A stretch of DNA of 64,000 nt from an uncultured Pelagibacteraceae bacterium (GTDB lineage: Bacteria > Pseudomonadota > Alphaproteobacteria > Pelagibacterales > Pelagibacteraceae), in contig CACEMT010000005.1 in assembly GCA_902560685.1 (NCBI GenBank), positions 1-64,000 of the forward strand, given 5' to 3'. A program made the translations under genes and the position numbers. Positions 48,785 to 57,723 of this stretch are shown here, one piece after another. The notes below the pieces were generated by a model. That model made no database searches. It had not been told where the DNA came from and saw only the letters and a list, made by a program, of their open reading frames with translations. Each line of letters begins with the position of its first letter. The stretch's first letter is position 1.

Positions 48785-49447
48785 ATGACTTTAAAAATAA
48801 ATAGTGTAGCTCCAGATTTCAAAGCTAAAACTCAAATGGGAGAAATTTCGTTTCATGAGTGGCTTGGAGATAGTTGGGGTGTTTTATTTTCACACCCAAA
48901 AGACTTTACTCCAGTTTGTACAACTGAACTTGGTGCATTAGCAAAAATGAAACCAGAGTTTGACAAAAGAAACGTAAAAGTTATGGGTTTAAGTGTAGAT
49001 CCAGTTGATGATCACGTGAAATGGATAGATGATATTACAGATGTTTGTGGAATGAAACCTGAGTATCCAATTGTTGCTGATGAAAAATTAGAAGTTGCAA
49101 AACTTTATAATATGCTTGAAGCAGATGCAGGTGTAAGCTCAGGTGGTAGAACTGCAGTAGACAATGAAACAGTTAGAACAGTTTATGTAATAAGACCAGA
49201 TAAGAGAATTGGTTTGTTTTTAACATATCCGATGACAACTGGTAGAAACTTTCATGAGATCTTGAGAGCTATAGACTCAATGCAAAGAACTATTAAACAT
49301 AAAATTGCTACGCCAGCTGACTGGAAGCCTGGAGAAAAAGTAATTATTGTTCCTAAAGTTACAAATGAGGAAGCAAAAAAAATATATCCAGATGGTTGGG
49401 AAACAATAAAACCTTATTTGCGTAAGGTTCCAGATCCACATAAATAA
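48785..49447 (+). CDS. 1-Cys peroxiredoxin (Prx6-type)
   Basis: WGVLFSHPKDFTPVCTTELGALAKM, LSVDPVDDHVKWIDDI, LRAIDSMQ. Confidence 0.93.
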   Translation: MTLKINSVAPDFKAKTQMGEISFHEWLGDSWGVLFSHPKDFTPVCTTELGALAKMKPEFDKRNVKVMGLSVDPVDDHVKWIDDITDVCGMKPEYPIVADEKLEVAKLYNMLEADAGVSSGGRTAVDNETVRTVYVIRPDKRIGLFLTYPMTTGRNFHEILRAIDSMQRTIKHKIATPADWKPGEKVIIVPKVTNEEAKKIYPDGWETIKPYLRKVPDPHK

Positions 49448-49449
49448 AT

Positions 49450-50103
49450 TTGGATCAAAAAAAATTAAACCAACAATCTCAGCATTGGGAAAATAATTTC
49501 TCAAGTAAGCCTGAGATGTTCGGTTTAGATCCAAGTTTATCGGCAAAAAAAGCTCTGAAACTTTTTCAAGAAAAAAATATTAAAAGTGTAATTGAGCTCG
49601 GAGCAGGACTAGGAAGAGACACTATTTTTTTTGGAAAAAACTTAATCCATACGATAGCTTTAGATTATAGTCCATCTGGAATTAAAGTTATTGATCAGAA
49701 AATAAAAAAAGCAAATTTATCTAAATATATTTCAAGTAAACTATTTGATGTAAGAGAAAAACTTCCATTCGAAGATAATTCTATAGATGCATGCTATTCT
49801 CATATGCTTTATTGCATGGCCTTAACAACTGAAGATTTGGCAAAACTAAATAACGAGATTAAAAGAATTTTAAAACCTGGTGGTATTAATATTTATACAG
49901 TGCGCCACACAAATGATGGTGATTTTCAAAATGGAAATCACATAGGGGAAGATTTATATGAAAATGATGGATTTATTGTTCATTATTTTTCAGAAGAAAA
50001 AGTTAATTCTTTATTAAATGGATTTAAAAATATTGCTTTAGAAAAATTTGAAGAAGGCACTTTTCCTCGTAAATTATTTTTTGTCGTGAATGAAAAAAAA
50101 TAA
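49450..50103 (+). CDS. Class I SAM-dependent methyltransferase (TTG start)
   Basis: VIELGAGLGRDTIFFGKNLIHTIALDYSP, KRILKPGGINIYTVRHTND. Confidence 0.9.
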   Translation: MDQKKLNQQSQHWENNFSSKPEMFGLDPSLSAKKALKLFQEKNIKSVIELGAGLGRDTIFFGKNLIHTIALDYSPSGIKVIDQKIKKANLSKYISSKLFDVREKLPFEDNSIDACYSHMLYCMALTTEDLAKLNNEIKRILKPGGINIYTVRHTNDGDFQNGNHIGEDLYENDGFIVHYFSEEKVNSLLNGFKNIALEKFEEGTFPRKLFFVVNEKK

Positions 50104-50104
50104 T

Positions 50105-50800
50105 TTATTTTTTGTATTTTTTCATACAAACTTCAGCTAATAACAAGTTTGGATCAATAAAGAGCCTTGATTCTTTAGCTTTTCTAAATGATTTGTAAGC
50201 AAAAATAGCTATTGGTAATTCTGTACATCCCAAAATAATTTTTTTACACTTTTTTCTAATTAAATATTTTACAGCAGCTCTTAATGCTATTTCAGCTTCT
50301 TTAACTTTACCCATTTTAACAAGTCTTATTGCTTTATTTACAGAATTTTTTTGTAATTTTTTTTCAGGACTAATTAGTTTGAAATTTTTATCAAAATAAT
50401 CATTATAAATATTTGTTTTTAAAGTTGCCTCAGTACACAAAATACCAATAGTAGAATTTTTTTTACACTTTTTTTTTGTATGTAAATAAACTTCTTTTGG
50501 CATACTTAGCAAAGGAACATTGATTTTCTTTTGAATATCTTTGTGCCAGTAATGTGCAGTATTGCATGGCATAACAATAAATTTACATTTATTTTTTTGT
50601 AACATTTTACAACCATCAACAAGGGCTTTTAAAACATTATAGTATTTCTTTAAATTCTCAGGTCTTTTTGGTGTATTAGATTTATTGTAAAGAATAAACA
50701 TTGGGTATTGTTGATCTAGTTTGCCCCGGTTAAGTTTTGCTAATTTATTACAAAAATCTAAACCTGCTTGTGTTCCCATTCCACCTAATATTCCGATCAT
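50105..50800 (-). CDS. Aspartate/glutamate racemase family protein
   Basis: MIGILGGMGTQAGLDFCNKL, IVMPCNTAHYWH, ILGCTELPIAI. Confidence 0.93.
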   Translation of the reverse strand: MIGILGGMGTQAGLDFCNKLAKLNRGKLDQQYPMFILYNKSNTPKRPENLKKYYNVLKALVDGCKMLQKNKCKFIVMPCNTAHYWHKDIQKKINVPLLSMPKEVYLHTKKKCKKNSTIGILCTEATLKTNIYNDYFDKNFKLISPEKKLQKNSVNKAIRLVKMGKVKEAEIALRAAVKYLIRKKCKKIILGCTELPIAIFAYKSFRKAKESRLFIDPNLLLAEVCMKKYKK

Positions 50801-50885
50801 AAAGATTATTTATTTAAATATTGATTTTTGTTTTTAACATTTACGTATACAACTATATTTTAAATATAATTATGCAAGACATATC

Positions 50886-52052
50886 ATGAACAGAAATCTT
50901 TTTTTACTTATATCAAGCCAAGTATTTGCGTTTACTGCTGCTACAGTAACGGTTTTTATAAGTGGAATTATTGGATCGCAACTAAGTCCTATAAAAACAT
51001 TATCTACACTTCCTCCATCAATTTATGTAGTTGGAACTGCTGCAGCTACAATATTTGCTGCTAAAATAATGAGCATAATCGGAAGAAGACTTGGATTTGT
51101 GTTTTCTTCTGTTGTTGGTTCAATTTCTTGTTTGATAGGTGCCTATGCAATAATGATAGAAAGTTTTTTTATATTTTGTATAGCTAAATTTATTTTAGGA
51201 GCCACTATGGCTTTTACTCATCAATATCGTTTTGCCGCAGCCGAAAGTGTAGAAAAAGAAAAAGCTCCCAAAGCTATTTCATCACTATTATTAGCCGGTA
51301 TCGTTGCTGCTTTTCTTGGTATAAGTTTATCAAATTACACAAAAAATTTCGTAAGCGATTATTTATATGTAGGTTCTTATTTAACATTAGCAATTTTAAC
51401 ATTAATACCTTCATTTTTATTATTTTTTTTTAGAGATACTAAAGAAGTTTCTTTTGCATCTCATGAAGAAAATAAATCTAGAAATTATTTAGAATTCCTT
51501 TCTGATCCAAAATTTTTACAAGCAATTACATCAGCAGCTTTTGCTTATGCGGTAATGTCTTTTTTAATGACAGCAACACCAATAAGTATGCACATTGTAC
51601 ATCATTTAAGTTTAGAAAAGACAGGCATAGTTCTTCAATTTCATGTTTTAGCAATGTTTTTACCATCACTATTTACTGGAAATTTAATTAAAAAATTTGG
51701 TTATAGTTATATGATGTATGCAGGTGTTTTATTTTATATTTTAACAATCTTAATGAGTTTTTTTGAACCATCTTTTTTAAATTATTTTATAAGCTTAATT
51801 TTTTTAGGTATTGGATGGAATTTTTTATTTATATCTGGAACTAGTTTGTTGGTTACAACTTATAAACCTGAAGAAAAGTTCAAAGCACAAGGATTTAATG
51901 ATTTATTAGTTTTTTCTTCTATGGCAATTGCAAGTTTATCCGCTGGTGTTTTAATTTCACTTGCCAGTTGGAAAACTGTTAACTTATTTTGTATACCTTT
52001 TTTGATCTTAATTGTTCTGTCAATACTAAATGCAGATCGTAAAACTAGATGA
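50886..52052 (+). CDS. MFS transporter
   Basis: About 12 TM segments; AAKIMSIIGRRLGFVFSSVVGSISCLIGAYA, NLIKKFGYSYMMYAGVLFYI. Confidence 0.9.
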   Translation: MNRNLFLLISSQVFAFTAATVTVFISGIIGSQLSPIKTLSTLPPSIYVVGTAAATIFAAKIMSIIGRRLGFVFSSVVGSISCLIGAYAIMIESFFIFCIAKFILGATMAFTHQYRFAAAESVEKEKAPKAISSLLLAGIVAAFLGISLSNYTKNFVSDYLYVGSYLTLAILTLIPSFLLFFFRDTKEVSFASHEENKSRNYLEFLSDPKFLQAITSAAFAYAVMSFLMTATPISMHIVHHLSLEKTGIVLQFHVLAMFLPSLFTGNLIKKFGYSYMMYAGVLFYILTILMSFFEPSFLNYFISLIFLGIGWNFLFISGTSLLVTTYKPEEKFKAQGFNDLLVFSSMAIASLSAGVLISLASWKTVNLFCIPFLILIVLSILNADRKTR

Positions 52053-52663
52053 GTTTTTTAATACTTGGTTTCATTACAGGTTTGAGTTTAATTTTTGCAA
52101 TTGGGGCTCAAAATATTTTTGTAATTGAACAAGGTTTGAAGAAACAATATGTTTTTTTAGTTTGTTTAATTTGTTCAATATCAGACTTAATTTTAATTTT
52201 TTTAGGAATATTTTTATTTGAATATTTTAAAATTTACTTCACAAAAAATGTTGAATTAATTTTTAATATATTGCTTTTTATCTTTTTAATTTACTTTATT
52301 TATAGCAAAGTAAGGTCTTTATATAAAAGATCAGAGATAAACTATGAAGGAAGTAATTTATCCCTTAAAAATATAATAATTAAAACTCTAGGATTTACAT
52401 ATTTAAATCCACACGTTTATTCAGATACAGTCTTTTTTTTAGGGAATTTTTCAAAGAATTTCTTAGTTTCACATAAATATTTTTTTGGAATAGGTGCAGC
52501 CATTGCATCATTTTTATTTTTTTTTTCATTAGGTTATTTAGCTAAATTTTTTTCAGACTATTTGATAAATTCAAAAGTTTGGAAAATTATAAATTTTTTT
52601 ATAATTATATTTATGACTGTTTTATCTAGTTATGTATTTATAGAAATTATAGATTTAGTTTGA
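52049..52663 (+). CDS. LysE/ArgO-family amino acid exporter
   Basis: GLSLIFAIGAQNIFVIEQGLKKQYVFLVCLICSISD, LGFTYLNPHVYSDT. Confidence 0.9.
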   Translation: MSFLILGFITGLSLIFAIGAQNIFVIEQGLKKQYVFLVCLICSISDLILIFLGIFLFEYFKIYFTKNVELIFNILLFIFLIYFIYSKVRSLYKRSEINYEGSNLSLKNIIIKTLGFTYLNPHVYSDTVFFLGNFSKNFLVSHKYFFGIGAAIASFLFFFSLGYLAKFFSDYLINSKVWKIINFFIIIFMTVLSSYVFIEIIDLV

Positions 52664-52698
52664 CATCTATATATTAAAATTAATATTATAAATTAATT

Positions 52699-53754
52699 AT
52701 GTCTAATATTAAATTTTCAAGTGTTCATAAGTCATTTGGTCAAAATAAAATTATTAATAATTTTAATCTTGAAGGTAAGGAAGATGAATTTTTAGTTCTA
52801 GTTGGCCCATCAGGATGTGGTAAGTCTACCTTATTGAGAATGATCGCAGGTTTAGAAAAAGTCGATGAAGGAAAAATTCAAATCAATGATAAAATTATCA
52901 ATGAATTACATCCTTCGAAAAGAGAAACAGCGATGGTTTTCCAATCTTATGCTTTATATCCTCATATGAATGTCTATGAGAATATGTCTTTTGGACTCAA
53001 AATTGAAAAACAAAGTAAAGAGGAAATTCAAACAAAAGTTTTAAGAGCAGCAAAAATACTTAAAATTGAAGAACTTTTAGAAAGAAGACCCAAACAGTTA
53101 TCTGGAGGTCAAAGACAAAGAGTAGCTATTGGAAGAGCGATTACCAGAAATCCTAAAATATTTTTATTTGATGAACCATTGTCAAATCTAGATGCAGCAT
53201 TGAGGGCGGAAATGAGAGTTGAGATTTCAAAGCTACACCAACAAATCAAGACAAATATGATTTATGTTACTCATGATCAAGTTGAGGCAATGACTTTAGC
53301 AGATAGAATAGTTATTTTAAATCAAGGTAATATAGAACAAGTAGGCACACCAGAAGAAATTTATAGTGATCCAGCTAACATTTTTGTTGCACAATTTATA
53401 GGCACCCCAAAAATGAATATTTTAGAAATTGATGAAAAAGATATTAAATCAGAAAAAATAATAAAAGTATTAGGCAACGAACTTACTATAAAAAATGTAA
53501 AATTAGAAAAAAGAAAACATTTTATTGGAATTAGACCAGAACATTTAAAAATAAACAATGAAACAAAATTTAAATTTTCACCTGAAATAGATATTATTGA
53601 GAATTTAGGAAACGAAAAAATTGTTTATATGAAAAAAGATAACCATCAATTAAGTGCCAAAATATCTAGTGGAACTGAAATTGGAAATTCATTCGGTTTT
53701 GATCTTCAAAACATTTTTATTTTTAATGAAAATGGAAAAAGGATCAAAAGTTAA
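52699..53754 (+). CDS. Sugar ABC transporter ATPase (MalK/UgpC-like)
   Basis: GPSGCGKSTLLRMIAGLE, LSGGQRQRVAIGRA, DEPLSNLDAALR, YVTHDQVEAMTLADR. Confidence 0.94.
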   Translation: MSNIKFSSVHKSFGQNKIINNFNLEGKEDEFLVLVGPSGCGKSTLLRMIAGLEKVDEGKIQINDKIINELHPSKRETAMVFQSYALYPHMNVYENMSFGLKIEKQSKEEIQTKVLRAAKILKIEELLERRPKQLSGGQRQRVAIGRAITRNPKIFLFDEPLSNLDAALRAEMRVEISKLHQQIKTNMIYVTHDQVEAMTLADRIVILNQGNIEQVGTPEEIYSDPANIFVAQFIGTPKMNILEIDEKDIKSEKIIKVLGNELTIKNVKLEKRKHFIGIRPEHLKINNETKFKFSPEIDIIENLGNEKIVYMKKDNHQLSAKISSGTEIGNSFGFDLQNIFIFNENGKRIKS

Positions 53755-53786
53755 CTCAACTTATAATTGATATTTTTTTTTAAAAT

Positions 53787-53803
53787 TTGTTATTTTATAA
53801 CAA
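53787..53803. terminator. Short inverted repeat TTGTTAT-TTT-ATAACAA (terminator or operator)
   Basis: Perfect 7-bp repeat 33 nt after the ATPase stop, upstream of the SBP gene. Confidence 0.35.
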
Positions 53804-53903
53804 AAAATTATATGCAATAATCGCATAGCTGTTAGCTGGAACTACCGATTGAGACAATTTGTCATTACAATAAAGTCTGAAATAATTAAAACAAGGAGAT
53901 GTT

Positions 53904-55229
53904 ATGAAAAACATATTTAAACTTATCTGCATCTTAACTTTGTTTTATTCAAATATAGTTTATGCAGATATTAAATTTTGGACCACGGAAGTCCAACCAG
54001 CTAGAATGGCTAAGCAGGAAGAGATGGCAAAATCTTTTGAAGCTAAAACTGGAATTAAAGTTGAAGTAATTCCAATTGAAGAAAAAGATTTAGGAACTCG
54101 AGCAACAGCCGCAGCAGCATCTGGAAATCTTCCGGATGTAATCTATCATACTTTGCAATATGTTCTGCCATGGGCTGAAGCAGGTATATTAGATGTTGAT
54201 GCTAATAATGATGTAGTTAAGGCACTTGGTAAAAAAACTTTTGCACCTGGAGCACTTAATATGGCTAAATCAGGTTCTAAAATAGCTGCAGTACCAGTAG
54301 ACGGATGGACTCAAATGGTAGTCTATAGAAAAGATCTATTTGAAAAAGCTGGACTAGATGCACCAACAAATTATGCAAATATTACAAAAGCAATAAAAGC
54401 TTTATCAGGTGATAATATGTATGGTTTCGTTGCAGCAACAAAAACTGACGAAAACTTCATGAGTCAAGTTTTAGAGCATGTTCTTTTAGCAAACGGTGTA
54501 AATTTAGTTAAAAAAGGTGGAACAAAAAAACAAGGTAAAGCTTTAAAAAATTCTTTAGAATTTTACAAAGTTTTAGCTAAAGCTAGTCCTCCAGGAGAGC
54601 TTTATTGGAAACAATCTAGAGCCCTGTATTTTGCTGGTAGAACACCAATGATAATTTGGTCTCCATTTATAATGGACGAATTAGCAGGACTAAGAGACTC
54701 TGCACCGCCAACATTCAACGTTGATCCAACTTCTAATGAGCTAGCACAAAAAACTGGTTTTATAACTAATTTTAGTGGGCCAAATAATAAAAAAGGAGCC
54801 GCTTGGGCAGATATTAGATATTTTGGAATAACTGCAGATGCAGATACAGATGAAGCTAAAAAATTTATCATGTATTCTATGGATGAAGGTTACGCAAGTA
54901 CATTATCTATAGCTCCAGAAGGTAAATTCCCAGTAAGAAGAGGTAACTCTAGCGATCCAAATGCATTTACAAAAGCTTGGAGTAAATTACCTGTAGGAGT
55001 AGACAGAAAAGCTCCGTTAACAGATCTTTACTCTGCTGATGTAATCAATAATATTGTTGCAGGATTAGATACCGCAAGCAGATGGGGAGTTAAAGAAGGG
55101 GAATTATCTAGAGCATCAAAAATTATTAACGCTCAATTTCTAAATAGAATCACTAGAGAATATATAGACGATGAAATCTCTGTTGATGAAGCTGTTAATA
55201 AAATTAATGCTGAGTTAGCTAAATTCTAA
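53904..55229 (+). CDS. Sugar ABC transporter substrate-binding protein
   Basis: Signal peptide; FWTTEVQPARMAKQEEMAKSFEAKTGIKVEVIPIEE, GNLPDVIYHTLQYVLPWAEAGIL. Confidence 0.93.
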   Translation: MKNIFKLICILTLFYSNIVYADIKFWTTEVQPARMAKQEEMAKSFEAKTGIKVEVIPIEEKDLGTRATAAAASGNLPDVIYHTLQYVLPWAEAGILDVDANNDVVKALGKKTFAPGALNMAKSGSKIAAVPVDGWTQMVVYRKDLFEKAGLDAPTNYANITKAIKALSGDNMYGFVAATKTDENFMSQVLEHVLLANGVNLVKKGGTKKQGKALKNSLEFYKVLAKASPPGELYWKQSRALYFAGRTPMIIWSPFIMDELAGLRDSAPPTFNVDPTSNELAQKTGFITNFSGPNNKKGAAWADIRYFGITADADTDEAKKFIMYSMDEGYASTLSIAPEGKFPVRRGNSSDPNAFTKAWSKLPVGVDRKAPLTDLYSADVINNIVAGLDTASRWGVKEGELSRASKIINAQFLNRITREYIDDEISVDEAVNKINAELAKF

Positions 55230-55243
55230 TAATTTTAATTTTT

Positions 55244-55280
55244 AAAAAAAGCGGGTAATATTATTTATCCGCTTTTTTTT
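55244..55280 (+). terminator. Terminator-like hairpin between SBP and permease
   Basis: AAAAAAAGCGGGTAA-tattat-TTATCCGCTTTTTTTT: 8-bp core stem (one G-U) flanked by A7/T8; permease ATG follows immediately at 55281. Confidence 0.85.
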
Positions 55281-56540
55281 ATGAACGATACACTAGCAAA
55301 AACAGAAAAGAGAACAGCATATATACTAACTTTACCTGCGGTATTTTTAGTTTTTGCAATAGTTTTATTTCCAATTTTTGCAAATGTTTGGATTAGTTTT
55401 AAAGAAGTTGAATTAAAAGATATAAGAATACCTGAACCACGGGCAAAAAAAATTGTTAAATCTATTTCAGGAGAAACTACAAAAATTAAAATTCTTTATA
55501 AACTGAGAAATAGCTCTTTATTACAAGAAATTAGAGATGTTACTTTTCAAGACAAATATCCTAAAAATTTTCAACCAAAAGATTTAGACAAAAGATGTGA
55601 ATTCAAAAAAAATAAATTAAATTGTAAATTTGGAAATTGGCCAGCAAAATACAGGGAAAACTTTGAAGTAATATTTGAGACCAAAGATGGATCCAATGTA
55701 AATAAAAAGGAAATAAAATCAATAAAACCAAAGCTAAAAGGAAAGTCTGATAATATTTTACTTAATACAAAGTTTACTATAAAAAATTTTAAAAAAGTTC
55801 TATTCGAGAATGAGTTTATAGATCTATTATTAACTACATTTTATTATACTTTTTTTGGCACTGTTGGTTCAATTGTATTTGGGATATTGACTGCTCAAAT
55901 GGTCAACCAGAAATTCTTTGGTAGAACATTTATGAGGAGTGTTTTGCTTTTCCCATATGTAGCACCAGTTGTAGCATTAGCTTATACTTGGGAGCTTTTA
56001 CTTGATCCAAACAGCGGTACTTTAAATAGTTTGTTAATTAATTATCAAATAATAGAAACACCGATTAATCTATTAGGTCAAAAATATATTGCAGTTAATA
56101 TTTTAGGATTTGATTTTAAATTAAGACTTGCCCTTACAACAGTTATTATTTTTGAAATATGGAGATATTTTCCGTTGGCTTTTTTATTTATTCTTGCCAG
56201 ATTACAGGCTATTCCAAAGGAATTATATGAAGCTGCTGATGTAGATGGAGCAAGCCCTTTCCAAAAATTTTTTAAAATAACATTGCCCCAGATTACAGCT
56301 GTAATTTCTATTTTGTTCATGATTAGATTTATTTGGAATTTTAATAAATTTGAGGATGTTTTTTTGCTTACAGGTGGAGCATCTGGGACTAGGACTTTGC
56401 CAATAAACGTGTATCAGCAAGGTTTTGCAATATCAGATATTGGCACCGGTTCAGCCGTATCTATAGTAATAGTAATTCTTTTACTTCTTTTCATGTTTTT
56501 CTATTTTAAACTTTTAGGAAAGAGAGTTGATGAAAACTAA
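55281..56540 (+). CDS. Sugar ABC transporter permease (MalF-like) with large extracytoplasmic insert
   Basis: AYILTLPAVFLVFAIVLFPIFANVWISF, EAADVDGASPFQKFFKITLPQI (EAA loop); long hydrophilic segment after TM1. Confidence 0.93.
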   Translation: MNDTLAKTEKRTAYILTLPAVFLVFAIVLFPIFANVWISFKEVELKDIRIPEPRAKKIVKSISGETTKIKILYKLRNSSLLQEIRDVTFQDKYPKNFQPKDLDKRCEFKKNKLNCKFGNWPAKYRENFEVIFETKDGSNVNKKEIKSIKPKLKGKSDNILLNTKFTIKNFKKVLFENEFIDLLLTTFYYTFFGTVGSIVFGILTAQMVNQKFFGRTFMRSVLLFPYVAPVVALAYTWELLLDPNSGTLNSLLINYQIIETPINLLGQKYIAVNILGFDFKLRLALTTVIIFEIWRYFPLAFLFILARLQAIPKELYEAADVDGASPFQKFFKITLPQITAVISILFMIRFIWNFNKFEDVFLLTGGASGTRTLPINVYQQGFAISDIGTGSAVSIVIVILLLLFMFFYFKLLGKRVDEN

Positions 56541-57723
56541 AAACATTATAATTTTTTCAATTATATCCTCTTTTTTTTTAGTAAGTTTAATTTCTATATG
56601 GAAAATACTAGTTACATTACAAGGTATAAAATTAGAAAACTTTAATTTTCAAATTATTTTTTTACTTGGTTTTTTAGTTTCATTGGCCCATGTTATAATA
56701 GGCAATAAACTTAATATTATTTTAAAATTAATAATTTTTTCATTAATATTTATATTTATTGATGGTTATTTAATTCAGTCCATGCCTATTTGGTATAATA
56801 TTGGAGTATTTTTAATTCTTTATTTTTTCATTAATAAAATTAAAAAGTTTAACAACAAAATTTTAGAAGAAGAACATTCTACTCAAATAATAATTTTTGA
56901 TTTTTTAACACTTTTTGGAATAGTGCTATTTTCATTTGTAATTCTGTTTCCATTTTACATGATGGTAGTTACTAGCTTTAAAACACAAATTGCATTATTA
57001 GTTAACCCTTTGGACTTTAGTATAAATTTTGCCCAAGGATTTAAAGATTTATTCAAATCATATTTTGTAATATTTAAATCTTACAAATTTGGAAAGTATA
57101 TATTAACTAGTACTATTGTATCTCTTGGAACTGTATTCATCACTCTAGTTTTTGCAATTCCAGCTGCTTACGCTATTGCCAGATTAAATTTTTTTGGAAA
57201 AACATTTTTATCAACATCAATATTAATAATTTATATGTTTCCAGCAATTGTTTTGGTGATACCACTTTATACTGTTTTTAGTCAGTTGGGTTTGAGAAAT
57301 TCCATTGAGGGATTATTAATTGTTTATACTGCTACCACTCTTCCTGTAGCTATATATATGCTACAAGGATATTTCAAAAGTATCCCTAAAGAATTAGAAG
57401 AAGCAGCGATATTAGATAAATTAAGCTGGTTTGGAATTATAACTAAAATAATAATTCCACTTAGTATTCCAGCTATTTCATCAGTTGCTTTATACGTATT
57501 TATGATAGCCTGGAATGAATTCTTATTTTCTTTAATGTTTTTAGATAATCCAAATTCTTTTACACTTTCAAGGGCAATACAGTATCTAAGTGGCGATGCT
57601 GAAACTCCTAGACAATATCTTATGGCAGGATCGGTAATAGTGACCTTACCTGTTTTATTTATTTTCGTTTACTTTGAAAAATATTTAGTAAGCGGATTAA
57701 CAGCAGGAAGCGTGAAGGGCTAA
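56527..57723 (+). CDS. Sugar ABC transporter permease (MalG-like) with extra N-terminal TM region
   Basis: LFPFYMMVVTSFKT, EEAAILDKLSWFGIITKIIIPLSIPAI; about 130 extra hydrophobic residues at the N-terminus. Confidence 0.93.
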   Translation: MMKTKNIIIFSIISSFFLVSLISIWKILVTLQGIKLENFNFQIIFLLGFLVSLAHVIIGNKLNIILKLIIFSLIFIFIDGYLIQSMPIWYNIGVFLILYFFINKIKKFNNKILEEEHSTQIIIFDFLTLFGIVLFSFVILFPFYMMVVTSFKTQIALLVNPLDFSINFAQGFKDLFKSYFVIFKSYKFGKYILTSTIVSLGTVFITLVFAIPAAYAIARLNFFGKTFLSTSILIIYMFPAIVLVIPLYTVFSQLGLRNSIEGLLIVYTATTLPVAIYMLQGYFKSIPKELEEAAILDKLSWFGIITKIIIPLSIPAISSVALYVFMIAWNEFLFSLMFLDNPNSFTLSRAIQYLSGDAETPRQYLMAGSVIVTLPVLFIFVYFEKYLVSGLTAGSVKG

